From Acuticoccus mangrovi (lineage in GTDB: Bacteria; Pseudomonadota; Alphaproteobacteria; Rhizobiales; Amorphaceae): a stretch of DNA of 64,000 nucleotides. The stretch is from NCBI RefSeq assembly GCF_016411865.1, contig NZ_JAEKJA010000010.1:62001-126000 (forward strand). The letters run 5' to 3'. The notes under the pieces were generated by a model. The model did no database searches and had not been told where the DNA came from. It saw only the letters and a list, made by a program, of their open reading frames with translations. Position 1 is the first letter of the stretch. Every line of letters begins with the position of its first letter. The position numbers were made by a program, and so were the translations under genes. Positions 42,352 through 51,348 of this stretch are shown here, piece after piece.

Positions 42352-43763
42352 CAATCGTCTCCAGAGAAGGCGCCCCGCCGATCGTCGGCAAGGCCGTCCG
42401 GTGCGATCCGGTGAACCAAATCGCCGAGCAATGCAACCTCGCTCGTGGCGCAGCCGTCGGCGTCGGCCCCCGCGAGCGGTGGAACGATGGCGCCGCGAAA
42501 GCCGAGCTTCGAGGCCTCCTTCAGCCGCCCGTTGGCGTGCGGAACGGCCCGCACGCGGCCCGACAGGCTGATCTCGCCGAAATAGACCACATCGGCCGGC
42601 AGGGCCACGCCCGCCCGCGATGAAATCAGCGCCGCGGCCACCGCGAGGTCGGCCGCGGGCTCGGCGATCCGCAGCCCGCCCGCCACTGCGAGGTAGATAT
42701 CGTGGGTGGAAAGGGCAAGGCCGCAGCGCGCTTCGAGGACGGCGAGCACCATCGACAGGCGCGAGCCGTCCCAGCCGATCACCGCGCGGCGGGGCGTGCC
42801 GAGGCGCGAGGGGGCGACGAGCGCCTGGATTTCCACAAGCAGCGGTCGCGTGCCCTCCATGCCGGCGAACACGGCGGCGCCGGGGGAGGAGATGTCGCGC
42901 TCGCCGAGGAAGAGCTCGGACGGGTTCTGCACCTCGGAGAGGCCGCCGCCGGTCATTTCGAAGACGCCCACCTCGTCGGTCGGGCCGAAGCGGTTCTTGG
43001 AGCCGCGCAGCAGGCGGAAGGCGTGGCTCGGGTCGCCTTCGAAGGTGAGAACGGCGTCCACCATGTGCTCCACCACCCGCGGCCCCGCGATTTGCCCGTC
43101 CTTCGTCACATGGCCCACGAGGATGACGGCGGCACCCGACAGTTTCGCATAGCGGATCAGCGCCTGCGCCGAGGCGCGCACCTGCGTCACCGTGCCCGGG
43201 GAGGCCTCGGCGATGGAGGTGTGGAGCGTCTGGATGGAATCGATGACGACGAGCGCCGGCGGCGGACCACCTTGGAGCGTCTCGATGATGGTCTCGACGC
43301 TGGTCTCTGCGGCAAGGCCCACCGAGGAGCGGTCGGCGCCGAGCCGGCGGGCGCGAAGCTGGACCTGTGCCGTCGCCTCCTCGCCGGTGACGTAGACCAC
43401 CCGTGCGCCGCGGTTGGCGAGGGCGGCGGCGGTCTGGAGGAGCAGCGTCGACTTGCCGATGCCGGGGTCGCCGCCGATGAGGATCGCCGATCCCGGCACC
43501 AGTCCACCGCCCGTCACCCGGTCGAACTCGCTGATGCCGGTGACGATGCGCGGGGCCTCGGGAATCGGCTCGTCGAGCGAGGTGAGCGCCAGCCGGCGGC
43601 CCTTGGTGCGGGACGTCTTGCCGGTCGCCGCCGTCATGATGTCCTCGGTGGCGGCCTCCTCGGTGATGGTGTTCCACTCGCCGCAGGCTTCGCAGCGGCC
43701 CGCCCAGCGCGTGGTGACGGCACCGCAGGCCTGGCAGACGAAGCGGCTCGCCCGGCGCGCCAT
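42351..43763 (-). CDS. radA: DNA repair protein RadA
   Basis: This is a 470-residue branch-migration helicase that acts with RecA in recombination. An N-terminal zinc finger (CQAC and CEAC), Walker A GGDPGIGKST, the RadA-specific KNRFG motif, and a C-terminal Lon-like domain (AVAGGLRIAEPAADLAVAAA) are all present. ATG 43763 overlaps the alr stop by one base and its own stop overlaps cvpA. Confidence 0.96.
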   Translation of the reverse strand: MARRASRFVCQACGAVTTRWAGRCEACGEWNTITEEAATEDIMTAATGKTSRTKGRRLALTSLDEPIPEAPRIVTGISEFDRVTGGGLVPGSAILIGGDPGIGKSTLLLQTAAALANRGARVVYVTGEEATAQVQLRARRLGADRSSVGLAAETSVETIIETLQGGPPPALVVIDSIQTLHTSIAEASPGTVTQVRASAQALIRYAKLSGAAVILVGHVTKDGQIAGPRVVEHMVDAVLTFEGDPSHAFRLLRGSKNRFGPTDEVGVFEMTGGGLSEVQNPSELFLGERDISSPGAAVFAGMEGTRPLLVEIQALVAPSRLGTPRRAVIGWDGSRLSMVLAVLEARCGLALSTHDIYLAVAGGLRIAEPAADLAVAAALISSRAGVALPADVVYFGEISLSGRVRAVPHANGRLKEASKLGFRGAIVPPLAGADADGCATSEVALLGDLVHRIAPDGLADDRRGAFSGDD

Positions 43764-45106
43764 CAGAGCGGCCCCGTCACCCGCGTCGCCCGCCGCGAGA
43801 GGCCGGTGAGAAGCTCGTAGCCGATGGTGCCGGCCCGCGCCGCCACCTCGTCGACGCCGACGGTGGGGCCGAAGATCTCCACGAAGTCGCCGCGGGCACA
43901 GGCGATCCCCGTCACGTCGATGGCGAGAAGGTCCATCGAGACGCGGCCGAGGAGGTGCGTGCGACGGCCGGCGACGGCGACGGGGGCGCCGGCGGCGGTG
44001 TCGGAGCTGCCGGCGGCGCGCGGATAGCCGTCGGCATAGCCGAGTGAGGCGATGGCGATGCGGGTCGGCCGGGTGAGGGTCACCGCGCCGCCGTAGCCCA
44101 CCGTCTCGCCGGCGGCGGCCTCGCGCACCTGCACCACCCGCGCCTCGAGCTTCACGGTGGGCTCCAGCGGCACGCTGGTGGGTGCGGAGGCGGCGCCGTA
44201 GAGGGCGATGCCGGGGCGCACGAGATCGTAGTGGCTCGTCGGCCGGGTGAGGAGGGCGGCGGAGTTGGCGAACGAGGCGGCGACGTCCGACATCATCGCG
44301 CGGGCGGCGGCGAAATTCGCCTCCTGGATGACATTGAGAGGATGGTCGGGCGTGTCGGCGGCGGCGAAGTGGCTGGCAAGGAGCGCCGGGCGTCGTGTCA
44401 CCGTGCCGAGCTCGGCGAGGGTGACGCCGAGCCGGTTCATGCCGGTGTCGACGTTGAGGGCGAAGGCGCCCTGGGGCCATTCCGAGAGCGCCTCCAGCGA
44501 GGAGATCAGCGGCCGCAGCCCCGCCTCGCGCGCCTCCCGCACCGCGTCGAACACGCCGTTCAGCACGTAGATGACGACGCCCGGTAGCAGGCGGCGCAGC
44601 CGCATCGCCTCGGTGGGAAGGGCGACGAAGAAGGTGCGGCAGCCGGCCGCGGCGAGCGGCACCGCGACGCGCTCGATGCCGAGCCCGTAGGCATCGGCCT
44701 TCACCACCGCCGCGCATTCGGCGCCGGTGAGGGCGGCGAGGCGGCGCCAGTTGCGCACCACCGCCTCCGGATCGATGGTGAGCCGCACGCCCTCCCAGTT
44801 CTCCTCGCCGGCGGGATGGGCATTGAGGACGAGGAAGGCGTCGGCCGCGGCCGAACGCAGGCCGTCGGCGTCGGCCGGGGGAGCGCTCTCCTCCAACCCG
44901 TGTGCGGCGGCGGGCTCCGGTTTGGGCGGTGCGGCGTCGATCTCGCGGGAGAGGGAGGCGAGGGCGGCGGCGAGCTTCGGGCTCGGGTCGCGATGCAGGC
45001 CGGAGAGGGCGGCGACGATGCCGTCGCGGAAGCCCGGGGAGGAGATGCGACCTCCGAGAAAGCGGGCGAGAAGGTCGGTGATCAGGGCGCGGTCGGCTGG
45101 GTGCAT
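43763..45106 (-). CDS. alr: Alanine racemase with an N-terminal extension
   Basis: This PLP enzyme makes D-alanine for peptidoglycan. The catalytic Lys is in AVVKADAYGLG at residue 136, where it is usually at about 35-40, so there is an extra N-terminal segment of about 100 residues. The second catalytic Tyr is in VGYGGAVT. The extension (MHPADRALITDLLARFLGG to about residue 105) is partly helical, then Pro/Ala-rich. The ATG at 45106 has AGGATAGG upstream; a GTG near the usual domain start (VRLTIDP) is an alternative. The 447-residue total is well above the usual 360-390. Confidence 0.88.
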   Translation of the reverse strand: MHPADRALITDLLARFLGGRISSPGFRDGIVAALSGLHRDPSPKLAAALASLSREIDAAPPKPEPAAAHGLEESAPPADADGLRSAAADAFLVLNAHPAGEENWEGVRLTIDPEAVVRNWRRLAALTGAECAAVVKADAYGLGIERVAVPLAAAGCRTFFVALPTEAMRLRRLLPGVVIYVLNGVFDAVREAREAGLRPLISSLEALSEWPQGAFALNVDTGMNRLGVTLAELGTVTRRPALLASHFAAADTPDHPLNVIQEANFAAARAMMSDVAASFANSAALLTRPTSHYDLVRPGIALYGAASAPTSVPLEPTVKLEARVVQVREAAAGETVGYGGAVTLTRPTRIAIASLGYADGYPRAAGSSDTAAGAPVAVAGRRTHLLGRVSMDLLAIDVTGIACARGDFVEIFGPTVGVDEVAARAGTIGYELLTGLSRRATRVTGPL

Positions 45107-45173
45107 CGCCTATCCTAGTCCCGGTGAGGGGGGCGGGAAAATGGGGCATCGTCGCCGGATGGTGCCGCTCGGC

Positions 45174-45233
45174 GGGCCCATCCGATCCGTGGCGAGCCCA
45201 CTTTATCCGCAGCGGGCCCATTCTATCCGCGGC
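45174..45233. repeat. Three tandem imperfect 20-bp repeats
   Basis: Units 45174-45193, 45194-45213 and 45214-45233 share GRGCCCA, four variable bases, ATCCG, then YRGC. They lie between the upstream small gene and alr (both on the minus strand), in the region where the alr leader would be. The exact 20-bp period (two helical turns) suggests protein binding sites, though simple slippage is possible. Confidence 0.65.
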
Positions 45234-45264
45234 GGGGCGGGGGAGCCGGCAGGGCGATCGCGCC

Positions 45265-45582
45265 TCAGGCGGTGATCGCCTCCAGCCGACGGATCATGTC
45301 GAGAACATAGGTCACCTGATCGTCGGTGAGGCGGTTTTCCACCGTTTGCAGCTCGGCGCGGGCCGCCTCGGCCTCGCCGTCGCGGATCGGCGGCAGGCGC
45401 TTCGTCTCCGGCGTCGGATCGAGTCGGCCGCGCGGCACCACCACCTCCAGATTCGCCCGGTCGACGAGACCGCCGACCCTGAGGCGCTCCAACTCGGCGG
45501 CGAGGAGCTTCGCCTCGCCCCTGAGCGTCACGGTGGCGTGGACGTAGCCGATGTCCACCGTGGATAGATCGCGTTCGGCCAT
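45265..45582 (-). CDS. Hypothetical protein between dnaB and alr
   Basis: This 105-residue soluble protein is unrecognised. It has a strong ribosome site (AAGGAGA) seven bases before ATG 45582. Predicted beta strand ([12 protein letters not shown]) is followed by a helix ([11 protein letters not shown]), a basic central region and a C-terminal helix rich in Glu and Leu ([17 protein letters not shown]). It lies 41 bp downstream of dnaB on the same strand and upstream of alr, so it is probably co-transcribed with these. Confidence 0.65.
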   Translation of the reverse strand: MAERDLSTVDIGYVHATVTLRGEAKLLAAELERLRVGGLVDRANLEVVVPRGRLDPTPETKRLPPIRDGEAEAARAELQTVENRLTDDQVTYVLDMIRRLEAITA

Positions 45583-45623
45583 CAGAAGTCTCCTTCGGAT
45601 CTCGCCGACGCCGGGCGCCGGGC

Positions 45624-47099
45624 TCAGAACGGATCGGACGCCGACTGGTCGTCGATGACGAGGTTTGAGAAGCGCGTCACTTCGGCCTCGAACTGCAGCT
45701 TCACCGTACCCGTCGGCCCGTGGCGCTGCTTGCCGATGATCACCTCCGCTACGCCGTGGACGGCCTCCATCTTGGCCTCCCACTCGAAGAATTCCTGCGT
45801 GCCTTCGGCGGGCTTGCGACTCTGCAGATAGTACTCCTCGCGGAACACGAACATCACCACGTCCGCGTCCTGCTCGATGGAGCCCGATTCGCGCAGGTCC
45901 GCAAGCTGCGGCCGCTTGTCGTCGCGCGCTTCCACCTGACGGGAAAGCTGGGAGAGGGCGATGATCGGCACCTCGAGCTCCTTGGCGAGCGCCTTGAGGC
46001 CGGTGGTGATCTCGGTGATCTCGTTGACGCGGCTCGCGTTGGTCTTGCCGGAGCCCGACAGGAGCTGGAGATAGTCGACGATCAGGAGGTCGAGCCCCTT
46101 CTGGCGCTTCAGTCGGCGGGCGCGGGCGGCGAGCTGGCCGACGGTGATGCCGCCGGTCTGATCGATGTAGAAGGGCAGCGTCTGCATCGCCTTCGCCGCC
46201 TCCACGAGGTCGTGGAACTGGCTCTCGTCGATGGAGCCGCGGCGGATGTGGGAGGAGGAGATGCCCGACTGCTCGGCGAGGATACGGGTGGCGAGCTGCT
46301 CGTAGGACATTTCGAGCGAGAAGAAGCCCACCACGCCGCCGTCGGCCGACTTGCCGGCTAGCCCTTCGGGGCTCGGCTTGAAGTTGCGGGCGACGGCGAA
46401 GCCGATGTTGGTGACGAGCGAGGTTTTTCCCATCGCCGGCCGGCCGGCGAGGATGATGAGGTCGGAGCGCTGCAGCCCGCCCATCAGCCGGTCGAGGTCG
46501 GAGAGCCCGGTGGCGATGCCGGAGAGGCCGCCCGCCCGGTCGTAGGCCGCCGCCGCCATGTCGACCGCGGCGGTGAGGGCGTCGCCGAAGCCGACGAAGC
46601 CCTGGTCGAAGCGGCCGGTCTCGGCGAGCTCGTAGAGGCGCTTTTCCACGCCCTCGATTTGCGTGCGCGGCGTCGTCTCGGGCGGCGCGTCGTAGGCCTC
46701 GTTGACCATGTCCTCGCCGATGGTGATGAGCGAGCGGCGCAGGGCGAGGTCGAAGAGGGTGCGGCCGTAATCCTCGGCGTTGATGATGGTGGTGGCGTTG
46801 GCGGCGAGGCGGCCGAGATATTCCACCACCGCGAGGTCGGCGATGGTCTCGTCGGCGCCGAAGAAGGTCTTCACCGTGAGCGGCGTCGCCACCTTGCCGG
46901 CGCGGATCAGCTTGGAGGTGATGTCGTACACCTTGCGGTGCGGCTCGACGAAGAAGTGCTCGATCTTCAGGAAGTCGCTGACGCGGTAGAACGCCTCGTT
47001 GTTGACGAGGATCGCGCCCAGCAGCTGTTGCTCGATCTCGGTGTTCTGCGGCGCGGTGCGCGCCATTTCGAGGTGAGTGTGGTCGAGCGGTTTGTTCAT
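45624..47099 (-). CDS. dnaB: Replicative DNA helicase DnaB
   Basis: This is the hexameric helicase of the replication fork, 491 residues. The N-terminal domain ([19 protein letters not shown]) and the RecA-like ATPase domain with GRPAMGKT Walker [11 protein letters not shown] Walker B and [15 protein letters not shown] are complete, and the C-terminus [15 protein letters not shown] is typical. No intein is present. ATG 47099 is preceded by AAGGCGAGG. Confidence 0.97.
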   Translation of the reverse strand: MNKPLDHTHLEMARTAPQNTEIEQQLLGAILVNNEAFYRVSDFLKIEHFFVEPHRKVYDITSKLIRAGKVATPLTVKTFFGADETIADLAVVEYLGRLAANATTIINAEDYGRTLFDLALRRSLITIGEDMVNEAYDAPPETTPRTQIEGVEKRLYELAETGRFDQGFVGFGDALTAAVDMAAAAYDRAGGLSGIATGLSDLDRLMGGLQRSDLIILAGRPAMGKTSLVTNIGFAVARNFKPSPEGLAGKSADGGVVGFFSLEMSYEQLATRILAEQSGISSSHIRRGSIDESQFHDLVEAAKAMQTLPFYIDQTGGITVGQLAARARRLKRQKGLDLLIVDYLQLLSGSGKTNASRVNEITEITTGLKALAKELEVPIIALSQLSRQVEARDDKRPQLADLRESGSIEQDADVVMFVFREEYYLQSRKPAEGTQEFFEWEAKMEAVHGVAEVIIGKQRHGPTGTVKLQFEAEVTRFSNLVIDDQSASDPF

Positions 47100-47335
47100 G
47101 GAGCCTCGCCTTTCCTTGGCGACCGTCATAGCGCGGCGAGGGCGGGCAGTCCGCCGGTGGGACACCTTCTCAACCGCTATCCACGATCTCAGCACCGCCG
47201 AGAAGAAGGACGCATCGAGCGTTGACAGCGCCTTAATTCGCGCGTCGCCCGAGCGTGAGGAAGCCGCCGCCGGCGCGCACCACGACGCCGCTCGCCAGGG
47301 CGAGCGGCGGGTTGCGATCCGAGGGGGCGGTGCGG

Positions 47336-48145
47336 CTAGTCCGCGCGGCGGGCGAGCACCAGATCGCCCGCCACCGGCACGCCCTCCTCGTGGCGCACCA
47401 CGATGGGCTCGATGGCCGCCACGGTGAAGCCGGCGCCCTCGAGCAGGCGTCGGACATAGTGCGTGCCGTGGGCGAAGCGCTGGGTCGTCGTCACGCGCCA
47501 GCCGTCGGGCAGATCGTCGGCCCGCTCGGTCGAGGTGACGAGGAGGCCGCCCGGTGCGAGCGCCTCCCGTGCCGTCGCGATGAAGGCGTCGAGCCCGCCG
47601 AGATAGGGCCACACGTCGGTGGCGAGGATGATGTCGAACGGCGTCTCGTCCCAGCCGGAGAGGAAGGCGACCGCCTCGCCGACATAGAGGTCGGTGTAGA
47701 CGTCGCGCTCGTCGGCCATCGCGAGCATCCCCTCGGCAAGGTCCACGCCGACGAGGGTGTTGGCGAGCCCGGCGAAGGCGACGCCCGCGAGGCCGGTGCC
47801 GCACCCGAGATCGAGGATGTGGCTGTCCGCCTTGGCGTGGCCTTCGCAGAGGCGGCGGGCGAGGGTGGGCACATGGTAGCCGAGGCGCTCCACGAGCACC
47901 TCGTCGAACGTCTCGGCGTTCTGGTCGAAGAGGGTGGCGACATAGGCGGCGGGCGCCGCCTCGGGCGCGGCGAGGCCGTAGGCGGCGAGCCGCATCTCGA
48001 CCCCGCAATGGTCGGCGGGGTCGAGGGAGAGGCATTCCTTGAAGAGCCGCTCGGCGGTGGCGAGATCGCCGGCGTCCTCCGCCTTGCGGGCGGCGTCGTA
48101 GAGCTCGCCGAGGGCGTCCGCGTCGAACGCGGGCGCCTTGTTCAT
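47336..48145 (-). CDS. SAM-dependent methyltransferase with N-terminal TPR-like segment
   Basis: This 269-residue class I methyltransferase has a helical TPR-like N-terminus (about residues 10-45, ARKAEDAGDLATAERLFKEC) followed by a Rossmann domain with ILDLGCGTGLAGVAFAG and VGVDLAEGML. Proteins of this build are known as putative TPR-containing methyltransferases; substrate unknown. ATG 48145 overlaps the cyclopropane-fatty-acid synthase stop (ATGA), so it is translated with that gene. Confidence 0.82.
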   Translation of the reverse strand: MNKAPAFDADALGELYDAARKAEDAGDLATAERLFKECLSLDPADHCGVEMRLAAYGLAAPEAAPAAYVATLFDQNAETFDEVLVERLGYHVPTLARRLCEGHAKADSHILDLGCGTGLAGVAFAGLANTLVGVDLAEGMLAMADERDVYTDLYVGEAVAFLSGWDETPFDIILATDVWPYLGGLDAFIATAREALAPGGLLVTSTERADDLPDGWRVTTTQRFAHGTHYVRRLLEGAGFTVAAIEPIVVRHEEGVPVAGDLVLARRAD

Positions 48146-49389
48146 CCGTGGCCGGCGATCAGCGCCGGTCCCGTCGAGCGGCCACTGTCGCGGGCGGCCA
48201 GGGCGCGCTCGGTGGAGGCCATGTAGTCGCGCGTGAGGGGGACGGTCTCGAGGCGTTTGGCGAGCTGGATCTGGAACACCATCATGTCGCCGGCGCGGAA
48301 GGAGGCCTCGGAGCCGGCGAGATAGAAGTCCCACATGCGGAAGAAGCGCTCGTCCTTCTCCTTCACCACCTCGTCGTGATGGGCGTGGAAGCGCGCGTTC
48401 CAGTTCTTCAGCGTCTCGGCGTAGTGCAAGCGCAGGATCTCCACATCGGTGACGTAGAGGCCGGCCCGCTCGATCGCCGGCAGAACCTCCGACAGGGCCG
48501 GGATATAGCCGCCCGGGAAGATGTATTTGGCGATGAAGGGGTTGGTGGATCCCGGACCGTCGAAGCGGCCGATGGAGTGGAGGAGCATCACTCCGTCGTC
48601 CTCGAGCAGGCGGTGGGCGGCCTGGAAGTAGTCGTCGAAGTAGCCGACGCCGACGTGCTCGAACATGCCCACCGAGACGATGCGGTCGAACGTCTCGGGC
48701 ACCGCGCGATAGTCCTGCACGCGGAAGTCGAGCCCGGTGCGGCCCTTGGCCCGCTCGCGCGCCCGCGCCACCTGGTTGTCGGCGAGGGTGATGCCCGTCA
48801 CCTCGGCGCCGGTGAACTCGTTGAGATAGAGCGCCATGCCGCCCCAGCCGCAGCCGATGTCGAGCACGCGGTGACCCGGCTCGAGCAGCATCTTCGCCGC
48901 GATGTGGCGCTTCTTGGCGAGCTGCGCCTCCTCGAGCGAGGCGTCTGCGCTCGGAAAGTAGGCGCAGGAATACTGCCAGTCCTCGTCGAGGAACAGCGTA
49001 TAGATCTCGTTGCCGACGTCGTAGTGGTGGGTGGCGTTCTTGCGGGCGGCGCGCGCCGTGTTGCGCTGCGCGACGCGGCGCAGTGCGAGGCGCATGAGGC
49101 GGCGCAAGCGCGAGGGAGGCGCCGAGCCCTTCAGGTTGGCCATGAAGAGGGTCAGGAGGGCCGTGAGGGAGCCGCTCTTGATGCTCCACTCGCCGTCCAT
49201 GTAGGCTTCGCCGAGCGTCAGTTCTGGATCGCGCAGCAGGCGCCGCTCCACGCTGCTGTCGTGCAACACGATGTGCTGCAGCTCACCGGTCCCGTCGCCG
49301 AACACATGATCGCGCCCATTCGCGTCCGTCACGGTCAACGAGCCGTGCCACACGATGCGCTTCAACAATTGCGATAGTAGGGAGTTCAT
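48142..49389 (-). CDS. cfa: Cyclopropane-fatty-acyl-phospholipid synthase
   Basis: This 415-residue enzyme adds a methylene group from SAM across the double bond of membrane phospholipid acyl chains. VLDIGCGWGGMALYL is the SAM motif, SCAYFPSADASLEEAQ the substrate-site region and GYFDDYFQAAHRLLEDDG and YIFPGGYIPALSE later landmarks. It is longer than the usual about 380 residues owing to an N-terminal beta-rich segment typical of the family. Upstream is the promoter region shared with no other gene. Confidence 0.95.
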   Translation of the reverse strand: MNSLLSQLLKRIVWHGSLTVTDANGRDHVFGDGTGELQHIVLHDSSVERRLLRDPELTLGEAYMDGEWSIKSGSLTALLTLFMANLKGSAPPSRLRRLMRLALRRVAQRNTARAARKNATHHYDVGNEIYTLFLDEDWQYSCAYFPSADASLEEAQLAKKRHIAAKMLLEPGHRVLDIGCGWGGMALYLNEFTGAEVTGITLADNQVARARERAKGRTGLDFRVQDYRAVPETFDRIVSVGMFEHVGVGYFDDYFQAAHRLLEDDGVMLLHSIGRFDGPGSTNPFIAKYIFPGGYIPALSEVLPAIERAGLYVTDVEILRLHYAETLKNWNARFHAHHDEVVKEKDERFFRMWDFYLAGSEASFRAGDMMVFQIQLAKRLETVPLTRDYMASTERALAARDSGRSTGPALIAGHG

Positions 49390-49523
49390 TCTCGATATTC
49401 GTCTTGCCGCAGCCTAGAAGAAGTCTGAGACGCCGGGGCGTCATGTCAAGACCTCCGTGCCATAGGCTGGGGGCAAGAACGTGGCTTGGCACCTAAGGGT
49501 GTCGGTCAGGCCACGCTTGGGTA

Positions 49524-49552
49524 TCGCTCCGGCGCACGTGGCGCCGAAGCGA
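49524..49552 (-). terminator. Hairpin after rplI
   Basis: TCGCTCCGGCGC (49524-49535) pairs with GCGCCGAAGCGA (49541-49552) with one mismatch and a five-base loop. It lies just beyond the rplI stop in the minus-strand direction. There is no T tract. Confidence 0.45.
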
Positions 49553-49562
49553 CAGGGAGGGG

Positions 49563-50147
49563 TCAGGCCTGCTCTTCCTCGCCGGCCTCGGCGGTGGCCT
49601 CCTCGTCGGAAGCCTCGTCGTAGAACTCCTCCTCGTCTTCGTCCTCGTCGTCGAGGTCCGGGGCGAGCACGTCCTCGCCGGCGGCCTGGCGCTCGGCCTC
49701 GTCGTTGGAGCGGGCGACGTTGATCATCACCGGCACGATCACCTCGGGGTGCAGCACGAGCTGGATCTCGTGCACGCCGATCGACTTGATCGGCATCGTC
49801 ATGTCGACCTGGCGGCGCTCGATGGTGATGCCTTCGCCCGCCAGCACCTCGGTGATGTCGCGGGTGGAGACGGAGCCGTAGAGCTGGCCCGTCTGGCCGG
49901 CCTGGCGGATGGCGACGAAGGTCTTGCCGGCGACGCGCTTCGACATCGCCTCGGCCTGGGCGCGACGCTCCTGGTTGCGCACCTCGAGGCTGGCCTTCTC
50001 GGCTTCGAAGCGGGCGCGATTCTCGCGGTTCGCGCGCAGCGCCTTGCCCTGGGGCAGCAGGAAGTTGCGCGCGAAGCCGTCGCGCACGCGCACCTCTTCG
50101 CCCATCTCGCCGAGCTTGGGCACGCGCTCTAGAAGGATGACTTGCAT
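49563..50147 (-). CDS. rplI: Large-subunit ribosomal protein bL9
   Basis: This 194-residue protein has the L9 signature [32 protein letters not shown] at the N-terminus, a long connecting helix and the C-terminal rRNA-binding domain. It carries an extra acidic tail of about 40 residues ([11 protein letters not shown]...), a common feature in alphaproteobacterial L9. ATG 50147 follows GGAGA. It is separated from rpsR by about 200 bp containing a perfect palindrome. Confidence 0.96.
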   Translation of the reverse strand: MQVILLERVPKLGEMGEEVRVRDGFARNFLLPQGKALRANRENRARFEAEKASLEVRNQERRAQAEAMSKRVAGKTFVAIRQAGQTGQLYGSVSTRDITEVLAGEGITIERRQVDMTMPIKSIGVHEIQLVLHPEVIVPVMINVARSNDEAERQAAGEDVLAPDLDDEDEDEEEFYDEASDEEATAEAGEEEQA

Positions 50148-50314
50148 GGTGGTTCTCCGATCTGTCCCGCGCTGCGGCGGTTAGGGGCGGCGCCCCAGAT
50201 GGCGGACATGGCGTCCGAAGAAGCGGGTGGTCTCCCGCAGGTGAAGCCGGCTCGCGCCGGAACGCGGAACGACCGCACCGAGGGTGCGGCCGATACGCGT
50301 CAGCTCAATGGAAC

Positions 50315-50344
50315 GGCGCCCGCCCGATCGATCGGGCGGGCGCC
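50315..50344 (-). other. Perfect 30-bp palindrome between rpsR and rplI
   Basis: GGCGCCCGCCCGATC from 50315 is followed directly by its reverse complement, ending at 50344. It would form a very stable hairpin in the transcript eight bases after the rpsR stop. There is no T tract. It may attenuate or process the transcript between S18 and L9; the rest of the 205-bp gap holds nothing I recognise. Confidence 0.6.
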
Positions 50345-50352
50345 TGTCCGAC

Positions 50353-50601
50353 TTATTTGATGACGTAGGGCAGCAGGCCGAGGAAGCGGGCGCGCTTGAT
50401 GGCCTTGGCGAGTTCGCGCTGCTTCTTCGCCGACACGGCGGTGATGCGCGAGGGAACGATCTTGCCGCGCTCCGATACGTAGCGCTGCAGGAGCTTGACG
50501 TCCTTGTAGTCGATCCGCGGGGCGTTGGGGCCGGAGAAGGGGCAGGTCTTGCGGCGACGGAAGAACGGCCGGCGGGTGGGAAGCTGCGCGATATCGACCA
50601 T
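50353..50601 (-). CDS. rpsR: Small-subunit ribosomal protein bS18
   Basis: This 82-residue protein has [28 protein letters not shown] and [29 protein letters not shown], all standard S18. Its ATG shares one base with the rpsF stop (TGATG). S18 binds with S6 to the platform of the 30S subunit. Confidence 0.97.
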   Translation of the reverse strand: MVDIAQLPTRRPFFRRRKTCPFSGPNAPRIDYKDVKLLQRYVSERGKIVPSRITAVSAKKQRELAKAIKRARFLGLLPYVIK

Positions 50602-51023
50602 CAGGCGGACTCCCTCTCACGCCGTTCGCTGCGCTCTTCGCGGGGGGCGCCGTCACCGTCTTCACGCGGGCCGCGCTCGCGGCGGCGGCGATCGTCGCGA
50701 TCGCGCTTCTGCTTCATCACAGACGGACCGTCCTCATGCTCCTCCACGCGGATGGTGAGGGTGCGCAGCACGTCTTCGTTGAGACGCATCTGGCGCTCCA
50801 TCTCCTGCACCGCGGCGGCCGGGGCGTCGATGTCCATCAGCGCGAAGTGCGCCTTGCGGTTCTTGTTGATCCGATAGCTGAGCGTCTTCAGACCCCAGTT
50901 CTCGGTGCGGCCGACCGACCCGCCATTCTCGGCGAGCACGGACTTGTACTGTTCGACGAGGTCGTCGACAGCCTGGCCGGACACGTCCTGGCGGACCAGG
51001 AACACGGTCTCGTATAAAGGCAT
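50601..51023 (-). CDS. rpsF: Small-subunit ribosomal protein bS6
   Basis: This 140-residue protein starts [16 protein letters not shown] and has [25 protein letters not shown], the standard S6 core (about 95 residues). A C-terminal tail of some 40 residues, rich in Arg, Asp and Glu ([15 protein letters not shown]), follows, as in other alphaproteobacterial S6 proteins. ATG 51023. First gene of rpsF-rpsR-rplI. Confidence 0.97.
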   Translation of the reverse strand: MPLYETVFLVRQDVSGQAVDDLVEQYKSVLAENGGSVGRTENWGLKTLSYRINKNRKAHFALMDIDAPAAAVQEMERQMRLNEDVLRTLTIRVEEHEDGPSVMKQKRDRDDRRRRERGPREDGDGAPREERSERRERESA

Positions 51024-51348
51024 TGGTGTCCTCGTTGCATGGCGCGCCGACCATCGGCACGCTGGGTCGGCGCGAAGCCCCGCGACAGCGCCGGTGAGGA
51101 AACGGCCCCGCACGGGCAAGGACACGGGAGGAGCGGGCGTCCGATGCCCTAATGGGGCGCCTCATTGCCCCATTCCTCCGTTCAGCCCTCGGCCAACGTA
51201 GCCGCCGATATAGGCCGTGCCCTGCCTCAAGATCAAGCGGGGATGGCGCCGCGTTGTGCGATTTATCCTCCAGCGAGGCTTGACGCGCCGATTGCGCTGG
51301 TGGTCTTTGCGCCCACGCCGCGGCCTCGGCCGCTCACACTAACGGCAG
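51024..51348. other. Divergent promoter region between rpsF and fabD
   Basis: This 325-bp region contains no credible gene. It must carry the rpsF operon leader (minus strand) and the fabD promoter (plus strand). An inverted repeat, AATGGGGC (51151-51158) and GCCCCATT (51167-51174) with an eight-base centre, lies about 130 bp upstream of rpsF. I could not identify a convincing S6:S18 autoregulatory RNA motif or a FabR/FadR-type site by eye. Confidence 0.55.
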
